Assembly (NCBI GenBank): GCA_033030425.1 | Contig: JAUFSD010000023.1 | Coordinates: forward strand, 1 to 64,000 | DNA from: Verpa conica | Lineage: Eukaryota; Ascomycota; Pezizomycetes; Pezizales; Morchellaceae | Length of the DNA stretch: 64,000 nt | Reading direction: 5' to 3' | Shown: piece after piece, positions 34,557-46,296 of the stretch | Numbering within the stretch: position 1 is the stretch's first letter | Layout of the letters: the number at the start of each line of letters is the position of its first letter | Notes under the pieces: generated by a model | Seen by the model: only the letters and a program-made list of their open reading frames with translations | What the model was told of the DNA's origin: nothing | Databases searched by the model: none | Translations under genes and position numbers: made by a program

Positions 34557-34704
34557 ATACTCCCACGAGCTCTGGTGATATCACGTAGAGCTATTGCCAG
34601 AGCTATGTCATCTTCGGTCATTGCCTCTGTTGGTATAGACTCGGAAGTGCCTTTTCTCGCATCAATCTACTGAATGATTAGCGCTGGGTCTACTCTAGGG
34701 ATTA

Positions 34705-36281
34705 CTAACATACTGCTATTTGAACTCTATACTTGATTTCCGCCAGTATACCCTGTTGATTTGTTAAGCTAGGGTTTTTCCAAGTATTTTTCATTCTCGT
34801 GAAGGTCCCTAGAGCCATGGTGAAATCAGCTGGAGTCATCACAGTAGTAAAAGAAGTCTTACGAGTTATACCCTGATTTCCGGTATTGAAATCCGCTGGT
34901 TTGAGATAGACTCCGGTACGCCAGGCGCGTAAGCAGTGCCATATCCCCGTTGCTACAAAGCACACCAATACCGGAGTGATCCTATTAAGGAACTCGGGAT
35001 CTCTAGACCCAATCATTTTTGACCCTTCAAAATATTTGCTGTAAATGGCATCAGAAATCTCAGGTGCAAGGAACCTGCAAGAACCACTCTGAAAGCCGTT
35101 AGGATATTCATCAAAGCTCTCAAAGCTACCGTGGAAACCGTTACCTGATAATTCTCCGGATTGCTCAAGAATCGGTCTTTTTCTAGTAGATACTCGACCT
35201 TTGTTGCCTTCTCTCCTGGGGTTTTGCAACGGTGGAGCCCATACATATCCCCAGTAGATATTCTTACTTTGATTAGGTATATCAAGTGAGACCTAGTGCG
35301 GGAATGAACACCTTTTAACTATTACGTATTAGCAATAGCTCTGAAAGCTTTCATGAAAGCTTTGGGGGCTGTTACGTGAAGTTTGCTAATACTGCATAAA
35401 TTAGCTTTTATGTTTGCTTTATTGCTGGCTCTTTCCCAGAGCTCTGCAATAAGGGCCACAAGGCGTGCTGGAGAAGGCAAAGGCTCTTCAAGCAAAGTAT
35501 GTTCTCTCATTAGCTCTGCGCAATGAATTAAAACATTTCTTGCTGAACCACTAAGGTGTACGAAACTTCGACTATCATGGAGAGAGTTGTTGGAGCTTTC
35601 ATCATTGCCATCGGAATCATCTGATGATTGAGAGGGTCTGGGAGGTTCAGAGTTCCTAAAATTTGGAGAAGAAGGAGGTGCCGGTAGTTGAGGTGGGCTT
35701 GTTGCTCCTGAAGCCTCCACTAAAGCTGCAGGGGCTTTCAGCCTGATCCTTTTAGCCTGTGGGACTGCTCTTTTACCGTGCTTTAATTTGTCAGCAAACC
35801 CTAACAAGAATATTTAAAAAGGATCCTTTACCTGCATGATATTCAGCTGAATTGACGAGGCAGCAATTGCTTCTCCTGCCTTTCGCTTCCTCGTAGCCTC
35901 GACGGCTTCTGCAGCCTTAGTGGAAGTCCACATAGCTCTCTTTGGCACTTTCCCTATTTTTTTGAAAACACGCGGTTGTTTAGGGTGTGTAGGAGAAAGT
36001 TGGGATACTGCTCCATTTCCATCAGCCCGATAGCCATCGTCACCAGAGTTCAAACGTTTTGAATTAGACTCCTTGCATCGGTTAAAGCTTTCAGCGCCAT
36101 CATCAAAGTTCTCAGAGCTTTCACTGTCATGTTCGGGATGATTCACATAGTCATCTTCTTCGGTCGATAGCTCTATATATTCAGCTTCGGGAGCGGGAGG
36201 AGGAGGAGGAGGGGGTTCGCGTCGAGACCTCCTTGTGGAGACTTTGCTATACGTGATCATAGGGCGTTTTCTAGTTGCCAT
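34705..36281 (-). CDS. Transposon-carried DUF6532-like protein, 460 aa
   Basis: Four exons that stay in phase: 36281-35832, 35756-35326, 35262-35145 and 35088-34705. Donors are GTAAAG, GTAATA and GTAACG, with CTAAT/CTAAC branch motifs; the first intron could alternatively end at 35781. The N-terminal half is charged and low complexity (poly-Pro, acidic Ser runs, basic KRKAGE), as expected for a disordered DNA-associated region. The C-terminal part, with FLAPEISDAIYSKYFEG and VATGIWHCLRAWRTGVY, resembles the DUF6532 domain often found in genes next to fungal Plavaka/KDZ transposases. The start is ATG 36281; a TTG at 36299 is unlikely. Its role in transposition is unknown. Confidence 0.6.
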
Positions 36282-37391
36282 TACAAAGGAAATAATCAAG
36301 GAGTGTCAGTACAATATAAAAGGAAGCAAAAGAGCGATAAAAACTGTATATGGCGGTAAAGACTGTAGATAGATTGCTAGAGGCAATGAAGAAGGTTGAT
36401 GGAGTTTTAGCGAGGGCTCCAGGGGCCTCCCCCCCTTTATTGCTTGCCAGCGCTTTGACACCGCACCAAAAGCTCGTTAGACCAATAGAATCAATTTCCA
36501 ATGCCTAATACATATGCAAATATTTAGGTATGTAAAAATATGCTCCGCCACAAAAGAAACTATATTGCTAGTCTTCATGATAGCTCCTAAAGTCATTCCC
36601 ATAGCTCCCAGAGCCATAATCAAAATAAACCAATAATAGATATCGCACAAAGGAAATAATCGACAGATAACAAAAAATATATAAAAATATAAAATCAATA
36701 TCAAAATCCCCTATAAAGGTTTCTTTGACCTTTGCCAAAACACCTAAAACTCTCGCAATAGCTCCTAGAACTACGATCATAAAAATACATTAATAATAGA
36801 CAGTATATAAACGAAATAGAACCCAATAACCAAAAAATATAAGGCAAAAAACTTAATCAAAACTCCCAGGGGTCTCTTCACTGCTTCCAAAGCCTTTTAT
36901 GCTACCACACCATCACCCGCGTCGTCAGCGCCTGGGCCTGGAGGGGGTGGAGGAAGTGGAGGAGGTGGAGGGGCATCACCACCATCGTCACCACCATCAT
37001 CACCGCCGGGGGGTGGAGGGGGTGGAGGGGCATCACCACCATCGTCACCACCACCATCACCACCGGGAGGTGGAGGCACAGGAGGACTGTCAAGAACGCC
37101 CATTCCCTAGTCTGCCTTGTCTATCTCATTGTTTCATGTATCGTTTCATATCTCGTAGGATTCCTGTTATCATTGGTCATGTAAGAAGAAACGCCTCGCA
37201 GGACGAGACGTCTATAGTTTCATGTAGAAGGAGGTCGCTCCTTCAGTTTCATATTGTCTCATTGTTGATCTCAGCGTCCCTCCAGAAAGGGTATAAAAGG
37301 GACGCATCTCTGTCAGTTAGTTAGTTCTTCACGCAACAACTTGCATTCAATACCTTACCTACCTTGTCCCTGAGTTCCTAGTCTCTCGATA
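36282..37391. other. Transposon spacer with Pro/Gly-Asp minisatellite and LTR-like segment
   Basis: At about 36930-37085 a minisatellite built of GGAGGTGG and CACCACCATCGTCACC words repeats about every 65-70 bp; on the minus strand it would encode runs of PPPP and GGDDGGDAPPP. It could be an exon of a decayed formin-like low-complexity gene or a pure repeat. 37112-37390 has a TATAAAAGGG box (37288) and T/C-rich leader like an LTR or promoter, without defined ends. Confidence 0.45.
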
Positions 37392-38063
37392 CTAGTCTTG
37401 CCTCGTGATTATCGCCTGCTGTTCCCCAATAGGTGATCGGTTTTTACAAGGACCCACCAGAGCCACAGGAACCATGAGCAAAGCTATTCTGGCTTCCTCA
37501 ATAACTGCAGCCCTGTCTGCTAGCTCTTGATCGGTCCATATATGCTCTGGGTCATAATCGCCATCTCCAGGAACAACAGCATCAGGGAACTTAGCCTTAT
37601 ATGCATCGCTGACATGGGTAATTCTATCCTCAATACGCCCTTGCCTAACGGTGAGCTTCTTGAGGAGTATCTGGAAGGTCCTGCGAGTCCTCGGCATAGC
37701 TACCTTCTGACCTTTACTGCTGATTCGCTGATTCTCATCATAGTCGGAGTCCTCCGCAGGAAGATCGACTGTTTCAAAGTCTTGCTCAAGGATATGAACG
37801 TAGCCAGATGGAGGGGAGGTCTGGGCACTCCTGAGGACTCTGTGGAGAACCACGAGGGCTCTCAAGGGCTTAGCGCTGCTGCTGCTCACCCAAGCTTCGA
37901 CTTCCTCGGTATCCGTGAGGTGGGCATAGCTCGGGTTGCCGAAGGAAACGTCAGGAGTCGAGCCCGGAGGTGGTGGAGGAGGGTTTTCCATAGCTCCGTA
38001 GAAAGCCCTGGGAGCTCTCCCGGGGGGCATATGCTTCATTGAAAGGTTATAAAGCTCATTCAT
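37392..38063 (-). CDS. Transposon-associated protein of unknown function, 223 aa
   Basis: Open frame from ATG 38063 (an upstream GTG at 38093 is less likely) to a stop at 37392. The N-terminal part is Pro-rich (PPPPPPGSTPD), the middle acidic (DFETVDLPAEDSDYDEN) and the C-terminal third helical with many charged residues. The codon style and AGCTCT-type words match the neighbouring transposon genes. I do not recognise a domain. It may be the third gene of the Plavaka element or the decayed product of another insertion. Splicing to further exons cannot be excluded. Confidence 0.4.
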   Translation of the reverse strand: MNELYNLSMKHMPPGRAPRAFYGAMENPPPPPPGSTPDVSFGNPSYAHLTDTEEVEAWVSSSSAKPLRALVVLHRVLRSAQTSPPSGYVHILEQDFETVDLPAEDSDYDENQRISSKGQKVAMPRTRRTFQILLKKLTVRQGRIEDRITHVSDAYKAKFPDAVVPGDGDYDPEHIWTDQELADRAAVIEEARIALLMVPVALVGPCKNRSPIGEQQAIITRQD

Positions 38064-39520
38064 GTTCACCGCTGCAAGGTGTAACGGGGGCACTCCCAGG
38101 GGAGTACTGCCGTACCAAAAAAAACCAACAACCTCCCTTTCTGACGAGAAGCTTCAGCAGCGAGGCTTAGAACCGCTCGTCAACACGGAAGGTCGACAGT
38201 CCCTAGGCAAAACAGGAATAAGGATTTAATGGATAGATAACTAAAGACTTTAAAAGGCTCTGCTTCCCAGGGGAAGACAAACGTCTTTAGCAAAGAGTAT
38301 GAGGGTCTCTGAACAACGGTTGTTCGTTGACTAGCAAGAATGATTGTCCTTGGGGGAAGGACGGGTTTAAGCTATGATTTTGATTGCGAGCAGGCTGCCA
38401 AGAAGCGGGGGAACAATTCCTCCATGCTTGGAAATCAACTGAGTCTAGAGCGCCCCTAAGAACTAGCGGGGTCAATAGACTAGCGACTAAAAAGCGTTGG
38501 TTACTAAAAGCTCTGTAACTATTGCTAAAATGGTTCGATTTCAAATCCGATTGCACCTATGGATTCGCAGCACTGTCCCCCATATACCCTCCGAGTTTGG
38601 TTTGGTTGGACAAATTTTCCTGACGGTTTTGGGGTTATTTTTGGGGTCCAAAACTTGTCTTTTTGTTAGGGAATCAGCAACTCAGGGGGGGCCCCCTCTG
38701 CAAACGGCGGGTGGCACAGTGGGGCGCCTCGGGGGTGTTAGAAAACACAGAGCCCCCTAGGTAGGGTAACCCACTGGTGATTCCTGCCGTTGCTTAGATT
38801 CCTTTCCCACATTCCTAGTCCAACCTGGGGACGTGGCGGAGAGGTAATCTTGATCCATAAGGACCTTAGGGCGAAGCACAAGGCATAGCCCCGTATGGTT
38901 TGATTCGTGACGCCGCCAGGTTAATTATTAATTTTGCTGGCGGCCCTAACTACTAAGCATAGCTTTGCTCTCGTCTCATGGCTCTAGGCCTCCCATGGGA
39001 TTGGCCGTCTGCGAAGCCGTTGTTATTCCTCCTAGAGGAACAGGAGCTTAACTCTGTTCATGGAGGCAACTGCTTCAGTCTCATTGCACTAGTATCTCCC
39101 GTAGCTATGAGCTACAGACGCATTACTCTGGTCTCTGTCGCATACCGACGACGGTGAGCTTCGCTCCGTCCTAGGAGCTCGCCAGCTCGCTTAGGAATCG
39201 GGCTATCATAGTAACGACTTTCCTTAGTTTCTATTGACCGGAACAGGGTAGCTAGTCCTATCCCTCAAGGGAGATCCTTAGGTGTCTCTATGGAGAGATA
39301 CTTGAGACTAGTTACGACGATGGTTAGATCGTCACACAAGGACGCCTATATAGGATGGGCCATTGGTGCTGCCATACCACGGATAGTCTTCTGCGCGAGG
39401 AGGGGGGCCAACATTATCAGGATCGATGATATGAATCTGCACAACAGGCTGAGCAGGTACAACGGGGGCTCCAGAGACTCCCCCCACAGTCCCCGTAACT
39501 CTCCTCCGCTTTCGACTCAA
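38064..39520. other. Transposon spacer, about 1.5 kb, no supported gene
   Basis: Frames on both strands are short and motif-free. The stretch around 38760-39250 is GC-richer and unlike its surroundings, possibly the relic of another insertion. Confidence 0.35.
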
Positions 39521-40487
39521 TTTCATGGAGTGATTGGGGGAACAGGGATGAGTCTCGTTGTGACTCATGCGAGGAAGGAGACAGGGTAACAGGTGTTGAA
39601 ATAGGGAACAAAGGTATTATGCGACGAGGGAATTTTGGTATAAATAGGGAGCATTGCTCCCTCTCTGTAATAGTTTTTCTCCTTCTTTCTTTACGCAACG
39701 TCTCTTCAGTTAGATTCAATACAAACTCTTTCTTCGCTGCCTCTCTGCTGCTCCATCGCTTCGCGATCGCTGAAACCACTTCTTACTTCACAAACCTTTG
39801 GTATTTTGCTTGTAACGGATAGTTACCTTGCCATCGAGTTAGTTGTATCCTGTGGTCACGCTGCCCTTACGCTGTCCCCCTTGAAACTCAAAGCGCTCAG
39901 TGGGCCGGGCCGTTCGATCTCGAGGTCTTCTACATCATTATCATCATCATTCTCTGCTTCTCTGAAGTGCCGGTCACCAGCACCAGCAGCCTTCTTCTCC
40001 TTGGCCCCTACGTCTGCGATGAGAGTCTTCAAAGCCTCCTGGATACCCCTGGAGACTTCCGTATCTTGATCATGCCAGGAGGAGTAAAGCCCCCTGAGAT
40101 ATTTATGCTTCATAAGCCATTTTTCAAGGAGGCAGCGTGAGGACAGCGTAACCACAGGATACAACTAACTCAATGGCACGGTAACTATCCGTTACAAGCA
40201 AAATACCAAGGGTTTGTGGAGTAAGAAGTGGGTTCAGCGATCGCAAGGCGATGTGACAGCAGAGAGGCAGCGGAGAAAGAAGTTTGTATTGGTTCTAACT
40301 GAAGAAATGTTGCGTAAAGAAAAGAGAAAGAAAACTATTACAGAGAGGGAGCAACGCTCCCTATTTATACAAAAAATCCTGCTTATACAATGCCCTTGTT
40401 CTCAACCTCCGACACCTGTTACCCTACTTCCCTCCTTGTATGAATCACAACCTGGCTCACCCTAGCGTCCCGATCACTCCGTGAAAC
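39521..40487. repeat. Long imperfect inverted repeat, arms about 358 bp, loop about 250 bp
   Basis: The left arm, about 39521-39879, is the reverse complement, at a level I judge by eye near 85-90 percent, of the right arm, about 40131-40487. Shared anchors are AACGGATAGTTACC with its complement, TATAAATAGGGAGC, and CTGTGGT-ACGCTG. Each arm has a TATAAATAGG box pointing inwards and a pyrimidine-rich leader, so the arms look like LTRs or promoters in opposite orientation. The loop encodes an acidic frame on the minus strand (39856-40164) with no known motif. The structure could be a foldback element or two inverted copies of one repeat. Confidence 0.7.
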
Positions 40488-40648
40488 CATTCAGAGAGGG
40501 CGTTGTAGGCATCTAGCCCCGATGCGGTCTTGTTGATCCACCCTACAGCAGCCATTCGGTGGGCGAGGGCTTTGCGCAGGGCAAAGTAAGCGGCGTTCTT
40601 TCCAGTGAGCTGGAGCTTGGCTTTGACTTGGACAATAGTGAGAGGCAT
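40457..40648 (-). CDS. Possible small ORF fragment, 63 aa
   Basis: A frame starting at ATG 40648 and running into the right arm of the inverted repeat. Its last residues (WFHGVIG) have a degraded counterpart in the left arm (QFHGVIG), so the repeat duplicated part of this coding sequence or the reverse. No family is recognised; it may be a fragment of a mobile-element gene. Confidence 0.25.
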   Translation of the reverse strand: MPLTIVQVKAKLQLTGKNAAYFALRKALAHRMAAVGWINKTASGLDAYNALSEWFHGVIGTLG

Positions 40649-41735
40649 TTGCGATAGTTGTTGACGGAACGGTAGTAGCGGTGGTGATAGCTGTAGGAGC
40701 TTTTATAAGAGTCTTATAGAGTATTATATATACTGTATGACTTAGTTGCCAGCAAGTAAGTATGGTATCGTGATGTTTATGGAGATTCAGAGACAGCTTA
40801 CCACCAGCGCTTTATAGAGATACTGTAGACGTAGGAAAGGCGAAACGTAGAGCACTTGAAAACGTGAAACGGGGGGCCAAACAAAGAGTGAAACAAATAA
40901 ATAAAAAATCTTGAAACAGTGGAGACTAGGCGCAAATTCATACGTTAGCGAAGGCTATCAAGGCTACTGCTAGGGCTTTGTGGGCCCTAGCAGTATTAAT
41001 TAAAACCTACTGTGATATATTAAAGACGTGAATCGTAGCTAGGTGGGTGGTGGAGGTTAGGAGAGAAAGAAGGGAGAGAGAGCTCGTGGAGCACAAAGCA
41101 GGGCAGCAGGGGCCTTTTATAGGCCCAGTTTCCTAGGCTCTAAAGTTTGCTATTCTATCAGCTGTTTGTTGGTGTCTCAAGACGTCATGGAGTCATATAT
41201 TACCGTTTATCATTGCTTCATATATCATCACTCGCACGGAAATTATGAAAAGCTGCAAAGAGAGCTCTCAAAGCCATGGGGAAAACCCAAAGAGATATGG
41301 AAATCGAGACCTAAACTCTAGTAGTTAGCTTTGACTCAATTGCTAGATTGATTTAGGGATTGACTGGCGGGGATAATATAAGAATAGCTACTTATATGGC
41401 AATATAGTGTTTGCCTATCGAGTTATAAAGTCGGCAACTAAAGTTGTCTGAAAAGCTGTCAAAGACTTCGTCAAGTCTCCAGGGACTCTCCCTATCAATA
41501 TCGTAGCTCGGGAGCATCATCATGGGTATTTTCCTGGTGGGGTCGTGGTGATGATTGTAAGCGGGGTCGATGTGAGGTTGCAGGTTTGCCTTTTAACGCA
41601 CAGACCTTGGCGCCAAGAGAGCCAGTTAGGTTAATCTATGCGAAGCACATGTTGTGATTTGGATGAGAGCTCCTGAAGCTACCACCATAGCACTCTCAAC
41701 TTTGGCCGTCCCTTTCATTTATCTAAGCCTACATT

Positions 41736-44700
41736 ATGCCTTCAAAATGCCCATATTGCAAAAAAGGGTATAGTTACTCTAGTTCTTTCGAAAAGCACCT
41801 AATAGCGAAGCACGCCCTAATTGCATCGTCATATCTTGATCCACCAACGGTTGAAAACACAATAAGCTCTGGCAGCTCTGGCAGCTTTGACGAAGGCTTT
41901 GAAAACAATCACGACAACCTTTTTGGCAATAGTGACAATGAACTTGACCAGAATGAGGATTCAAATGATTCTGACCGAGAATCTGAATCTGATTTTAATT
42001 TGGCTGCTGACATGGCCATGGATATAGACACCGGTACTGTTGCTAGTGGAGAAGCTAAAATAAAGCTGTATGAAGGTGCTGGGAGACGTGGTGAAAGCTT
42101 CTTAGGGTACGATGAGGAGGAGCAAAGCCTTTTGGGGAACCCATGGGCGCCTTTCAAATCGGTGGAGGAGTTCAAGCTTGCTCGGTGGTTTATTCGGTCA
42201 AAAACCTCTCAGGGAGCTATTGATGATTACTTTCAAAGCTCGCTGGGCCTTCGTGACTGCTCTTTCAACTCTGGCAGGAGCTTTGCTAGCAAGGTGGAGG
42301 AAATGCATACAACATTAGGACGTTCTAGCTGGCACCACTCGGAGGTCGATCTAGGGGGGAGGAAAACCTCCTATTTTTATCGAAACCCCATGGTTTGCGT
42401 ACGCTATCTCCTTAGGCAAAGGGCGTTTAGAAACGATATGGTATATGCTCCCACGGTGGAGTATAATAGCTTAGGAGAACGGATGTATGGGGAAATGCAT
42501 ACAGGTGATTGGTGGTGGGAGATGCAGGTTAGTACAGCTCTCGCAAGAGCTTTAGAGGCTTTTATCATAATACTAATAGCTCTGTAGAATACATTACCCG
42601 AAGGATCTACAGTTGTACCTATTATCTGCGCCTCCGACGGAACTCATTTGACTAGCTTCAGTGGGGATAAAAAAGCCTGGCCTATATATCTCACGATTGG
42701 CAACATTAAGTCTGCAACTCGCAATAAGCCAACTAGCCTAGCAAATATCCTCCTTGCACTTTTACCAGTACCCCCGAAGCTTGCAAAGGAGTCGGCTATT
42801 TCAAAAGTTCAGCGCCGGCAAAGCCGCATGGCTTTTCATAAGGTTCTTGAGGAGATTCTCGAAGGCTTACAGAGCCCTGGCGAGAGCGGAGTAGTTTTAG
42901 ACTGCGCGGATGGCTATCAACGACTTTGCTTCCCCATACTCGTCGCCTGGATAGCCGATCAAGAAGAGCATGCCTCTCTCCATAATATCCAAAGTCAGGC
43001 TTGCGCTAAATGCGAGGTTGGCTTTGATGATCTTGGAAGCCTTGATGAATTCCCTGAGCGCAATCATACAGTCTATCAAGACAAAGTGAGAGACTATAAT
43101 CTCCAACCAGCCAATATTGCTCCGGTAGAGTTTTTGATCTCCAAGTCTCTGAAAGCCCTCTATAATGCTCTATGGACTCTCCCGAGAGTTTTGGTACATG
43201 ACCTGCATAAGCCCGATTTACTTCATAATATCTATCTAGGGATATTGAAGCATATGATGGAATGGATCCAGTCTTTTTTAAAGAAACACAATCGATTGGA
43301 GCAATTTGATGATGCCTGGAGATCAATTGGGCCCTACCCTGGGCTGTCAGTACCGAGAAAGGCATATAGGGAGGTTACTCAGTGGCAGGGTAAGGAAATG
43401 CGTCATCTTGGGAGGATAGTCCTAGGAGCTTTTGCGGTGGCTTTGAGGAAGCCTCCGAAAGCGCTGAAAAAGACTTTTGAAAAGGCCTTGAAATGCGTTC
43501 GCTCGATGGTCGACTTTCACCTGATGGCTCAATATATAAGCCATACTCCAGCAATGCTCCAGTATATGGAGGGCTATCTTGAAGAGTTCCACAGCTATAA
43601 GGATATCTTTTTAGAGTTTCGGGTATATAAAAAAACAAAGAAAGCAGCAAGCGATCGAACAAAGGCCCTTGAAGAAACAACACTATCAAAGGCATCTGCT
43701 CCTGCCAAAAAACAAAGCAACAATCATAGCTCCCAAAGCCATCACCATAGCTTACAGGGACTCGACGAAGCACCACCAATATCCCACTTCAATTTTATTA
43801 AAATGCATCTCCTAACGCACTTCCGCCAGCACGTCGAGCGATATGGCAACATACCTATGTTTTCAACTGATATAAGCGAGCTTGCTCATAAGGAGCAAAT
43901 TAAGGAGAGCTATCGTGCTAGCAATAAGGTTGATACAGCCCTCCAGATTTTGGATATCTATGGGCGGCGACAAGCCTTTGGGATACGCCTGCTGAACTTG
44001 AAGGCAGTTTATCAAAGCTTTGAGAGCACTCACGAAAGCAGTGAAGATGACAGCGATAACCTCCACAAGCTTCGAGACCTTTTTAAACATGATATCAAAA
44101 GAGGACCAGGTATACAGTCAGTTCAGGAAAGCAAAGCGCCATACCGAACGCTAAAGGGTTGATACGGAGACAGGGGGTATGTTCTTGAGGATATTGCAGA
44201 AGAAATTGATATGGATAAAGGGAGCTTTGGACGCTGCGTTGTTGACTATGGAAAGTGTCAGGAAGGCTCTAGAAGCATTCACGCTGACTCGCAAACTATT
44301 TTACAGTTCCCAGCAGAAAGGTTTACCCGTCTTCAGGTTCCAGTTGCTGTATTTCAAGAAGCGGACCAATATCAGCTTCACAACCTACGCTGCACAGGGA
44401 AAAAATCTTTTCGTGGTAGGGCAGCTCGCAACGACTGGGTCTGGGTTCAGGTGGATACGGTGATAGCTCTAGGAGCTCTGAGAGGGCGACTACCGTGCCG
44501 TCTAAAAGCATTGTTTAAGCTCCGCGACCCGTTTACTGGCTATACTCACCGACTTTGTTTGGTAGAGGTTCTCCAGTCAAAAGATAAGGGCATTCCGGAT
44601 AGCTCTCACGGCCTTCTTCAAGTTTGTCAGCGTCTTCACCGAAAGTTTTGGATTGTGAATATCAAGAGCATATTAGGAATGGCACATCTCATACCCTTGG

Positions 44701-44762
44701 GCGAAGGAAGTTGGTTGGTGAATACTAGAGTAGATCTTAGAACGTGGAATGATTTTTATTAG
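41736..44762 (+). CDS. Plavaka-family transposase, interrupted or spliced near its C-terminus
   Basis: Exon 1 (41736-42527) begins with a C2H2 zinc finger (CPYC...HLIAKH, residues 4-25), followed by an acidic linker. A 60-bp intron (42528-42587, GTTAGT donor, TACTAATAG branch, TGTAG acceptor) joins in phase to the transposase core: CASDGTHLTSFSGDKKAWP, a C-x2-C zinc pair (ACAKCE), then DLHKPDLLHNIYLGILKHM, typical of Plavaka elements. An in-frame TGA lies at 44160-44162, and the same frame then stays open to 44762 with typical C-terminal motifs (LHNLRCTGKK, MAHLIPLGEGSW). Either the TGA is a nonsense mutation, or it is removed in a 90-bp intron, 44110-44199 (GTATAC...TGCAG), which also keeps phase. 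The enzyme cuts and pastes the surrounding element. Confidence 0.75.
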
Positions 44763-45233
44763 AGTGATAATTAATTGAAGTAATTACAAATTATGAAGCT
44801 CGTGGAGCCATGAGGAATGCTGCTAGAGCTATCGTCATAATTTATATAGTGGTCTAGTATATAGCTCTGAAGCCTCAGATTCTAATATGATAAAGTATGA
44901 TATAACTGATAAAGACTATAACTTCTCTGGAGTCACTGGAGACGTCAGGAGGCGATAGCTTCTAGAGCTCTCGTCAGGACGCTCAGGATATACCAGATAT
45001 ACTATATTTTGCCCGTGCGCCCTGACACATTGCGTATCTCTCAGGAGACAAATTTATATATGCTGATGACTACAATATTCCCATCGACTATAGATACTCA
45101 TCACAAACCCTAAATTTGAATCCCTACGACTCGATTCCTTAGAACGCAGTCGTCTCTACACATGCCACACTCCAACTCTGAGGGCTTGTAAAACATCGAT
45201 ATAGCTGATTTCGTAGACGGATATGTCGGTGAT

Positions 45234-45558
45234 TTTTAAACAATAGGCTAGAAGTATGATCGAGAACAGATATAACTAAAGAACAAACTTGATTGATACC
45301 TAAAGAAAGACGCAGGAGAAGCCTGCTTATATAGTTACAAATCTGCTAACATAGAAAACATTCCGTAATCCCAATATAAAGTAAAAGTCAATCCGTTACC
45401 ATACAATTCTTCCGATGCTCGGATAGAATTTCCTTCTGTCGGTTATACTATTCCCCCGCCTGGTTACCCTGCCGGACCATCCGGGATTCTATTCCTCCGG
45501 TGTTGCCACACCCCGTATTCGCCACACTTAACTTCACAGAGTATCACTCATTCCAACA
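45234..45558 (-). repeat. Candidate solo LTR, 325 bp, copia-like
   Basis: In minus orientation it starts TGTTGGAATGAG, like the copia LTR start, contains a CTATATAAGC box, and ends near TTGTTTAAAA. Matching 5-bp repeats, GTGAT, flank it (45229-45233 and 45559-45563). No coding region is linked to it. The non-canonical 3' end (no CA) lowers confidence in the exact boundary. Confidence 0.5.
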
Positions 45559-46296
45559 GTGATTGTGGTAAGAGAGAGGGGAGGTGCCAATAAACCTCAA
45601 CTAGCGAGGTAGATGGTTACTAATTTGGCGATGTATAACATGTAACCAAAACCAGAGCAGGCAAAGCAGTCAGTAAGTGAACGTAGAAATACATTTTTTT
45701 CAGGTTTATTTTTCCTGTCTCATGAACTTATTGGCTACTCCCCTACAAACGGTTGTTGTGCACATGAGACCCGAGATAGGATCGACCACTAAGAATGTTC
45801 CTGCATATGAGGCTCAGCGGAATGTTCCGTGTGTCCTGCGCCCGCATGACACATGCGTATCGACGACAACGATAAGAGCTTACTACCCTATCGGGTCGAC
45901 TCATTAATCAGTCATTTGCCCGTACTTGTAGCTCCTTTGGTACGAGATAGAACTATAAGCACGCGTGAGTGAGTATTAACTGACTAAATTCAATAAATTG
46001 AATTCCCCAAGCGCCTAATCACTGTTGGTGGTGATCTTTGAGAAGGGCACCAGCTATAGCCTTGTATTAACATACTATTACGATGGGCGGTATTTAGGGA
46101 ACACTCGCACAACCACACACAACCACATCCGCGTAAAACGGAAAAACACATAGACCTCCATATAAATAAAATGATAACGAGACTACATTGAGGTGACATA
46201 CTGTGAATAAAAAAGGACTCCATATATGTATGTGAAAATAAAGAGAACGGAAATAAATCAACAAATAGCATAAATATAAAAATCATGGGATCTCTC

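Larger units (their letters stand above)
29100..45150. mobile_element. Large Plavaka-type DNA transposon (approximate limits), with nested copia element
   Basis: The block holds a Plavaka transposase gene (41736-44762 +), a DUF6532-like gene (34705-36281 -), a further ORF (37392-38063 -), non-coding spacers, and a 4.83-kb copia insertion. Plavaka belongs to the CACTA-like KDZ group and often carries extra genes. A degenerate word of the form AGCTCYYNRAGCCAT with a following ATAGC recurs from about 29.2 to 45.0 kb in coding and non-coding parts and is not obvious outside, which I used to set the rough limits. I could not find the terminal inverted repeats or target duplication, so the ends are estimates and the block could be a composite of more than one element. 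Confidence 0.55.

Noticed and set aside
29100..45150. Short terminal inverted repeats for the Plavaka element
   Set aside because: I compared the two ends by eye and found no convincing matching termini or target duplication, so exact ends are not claimed.
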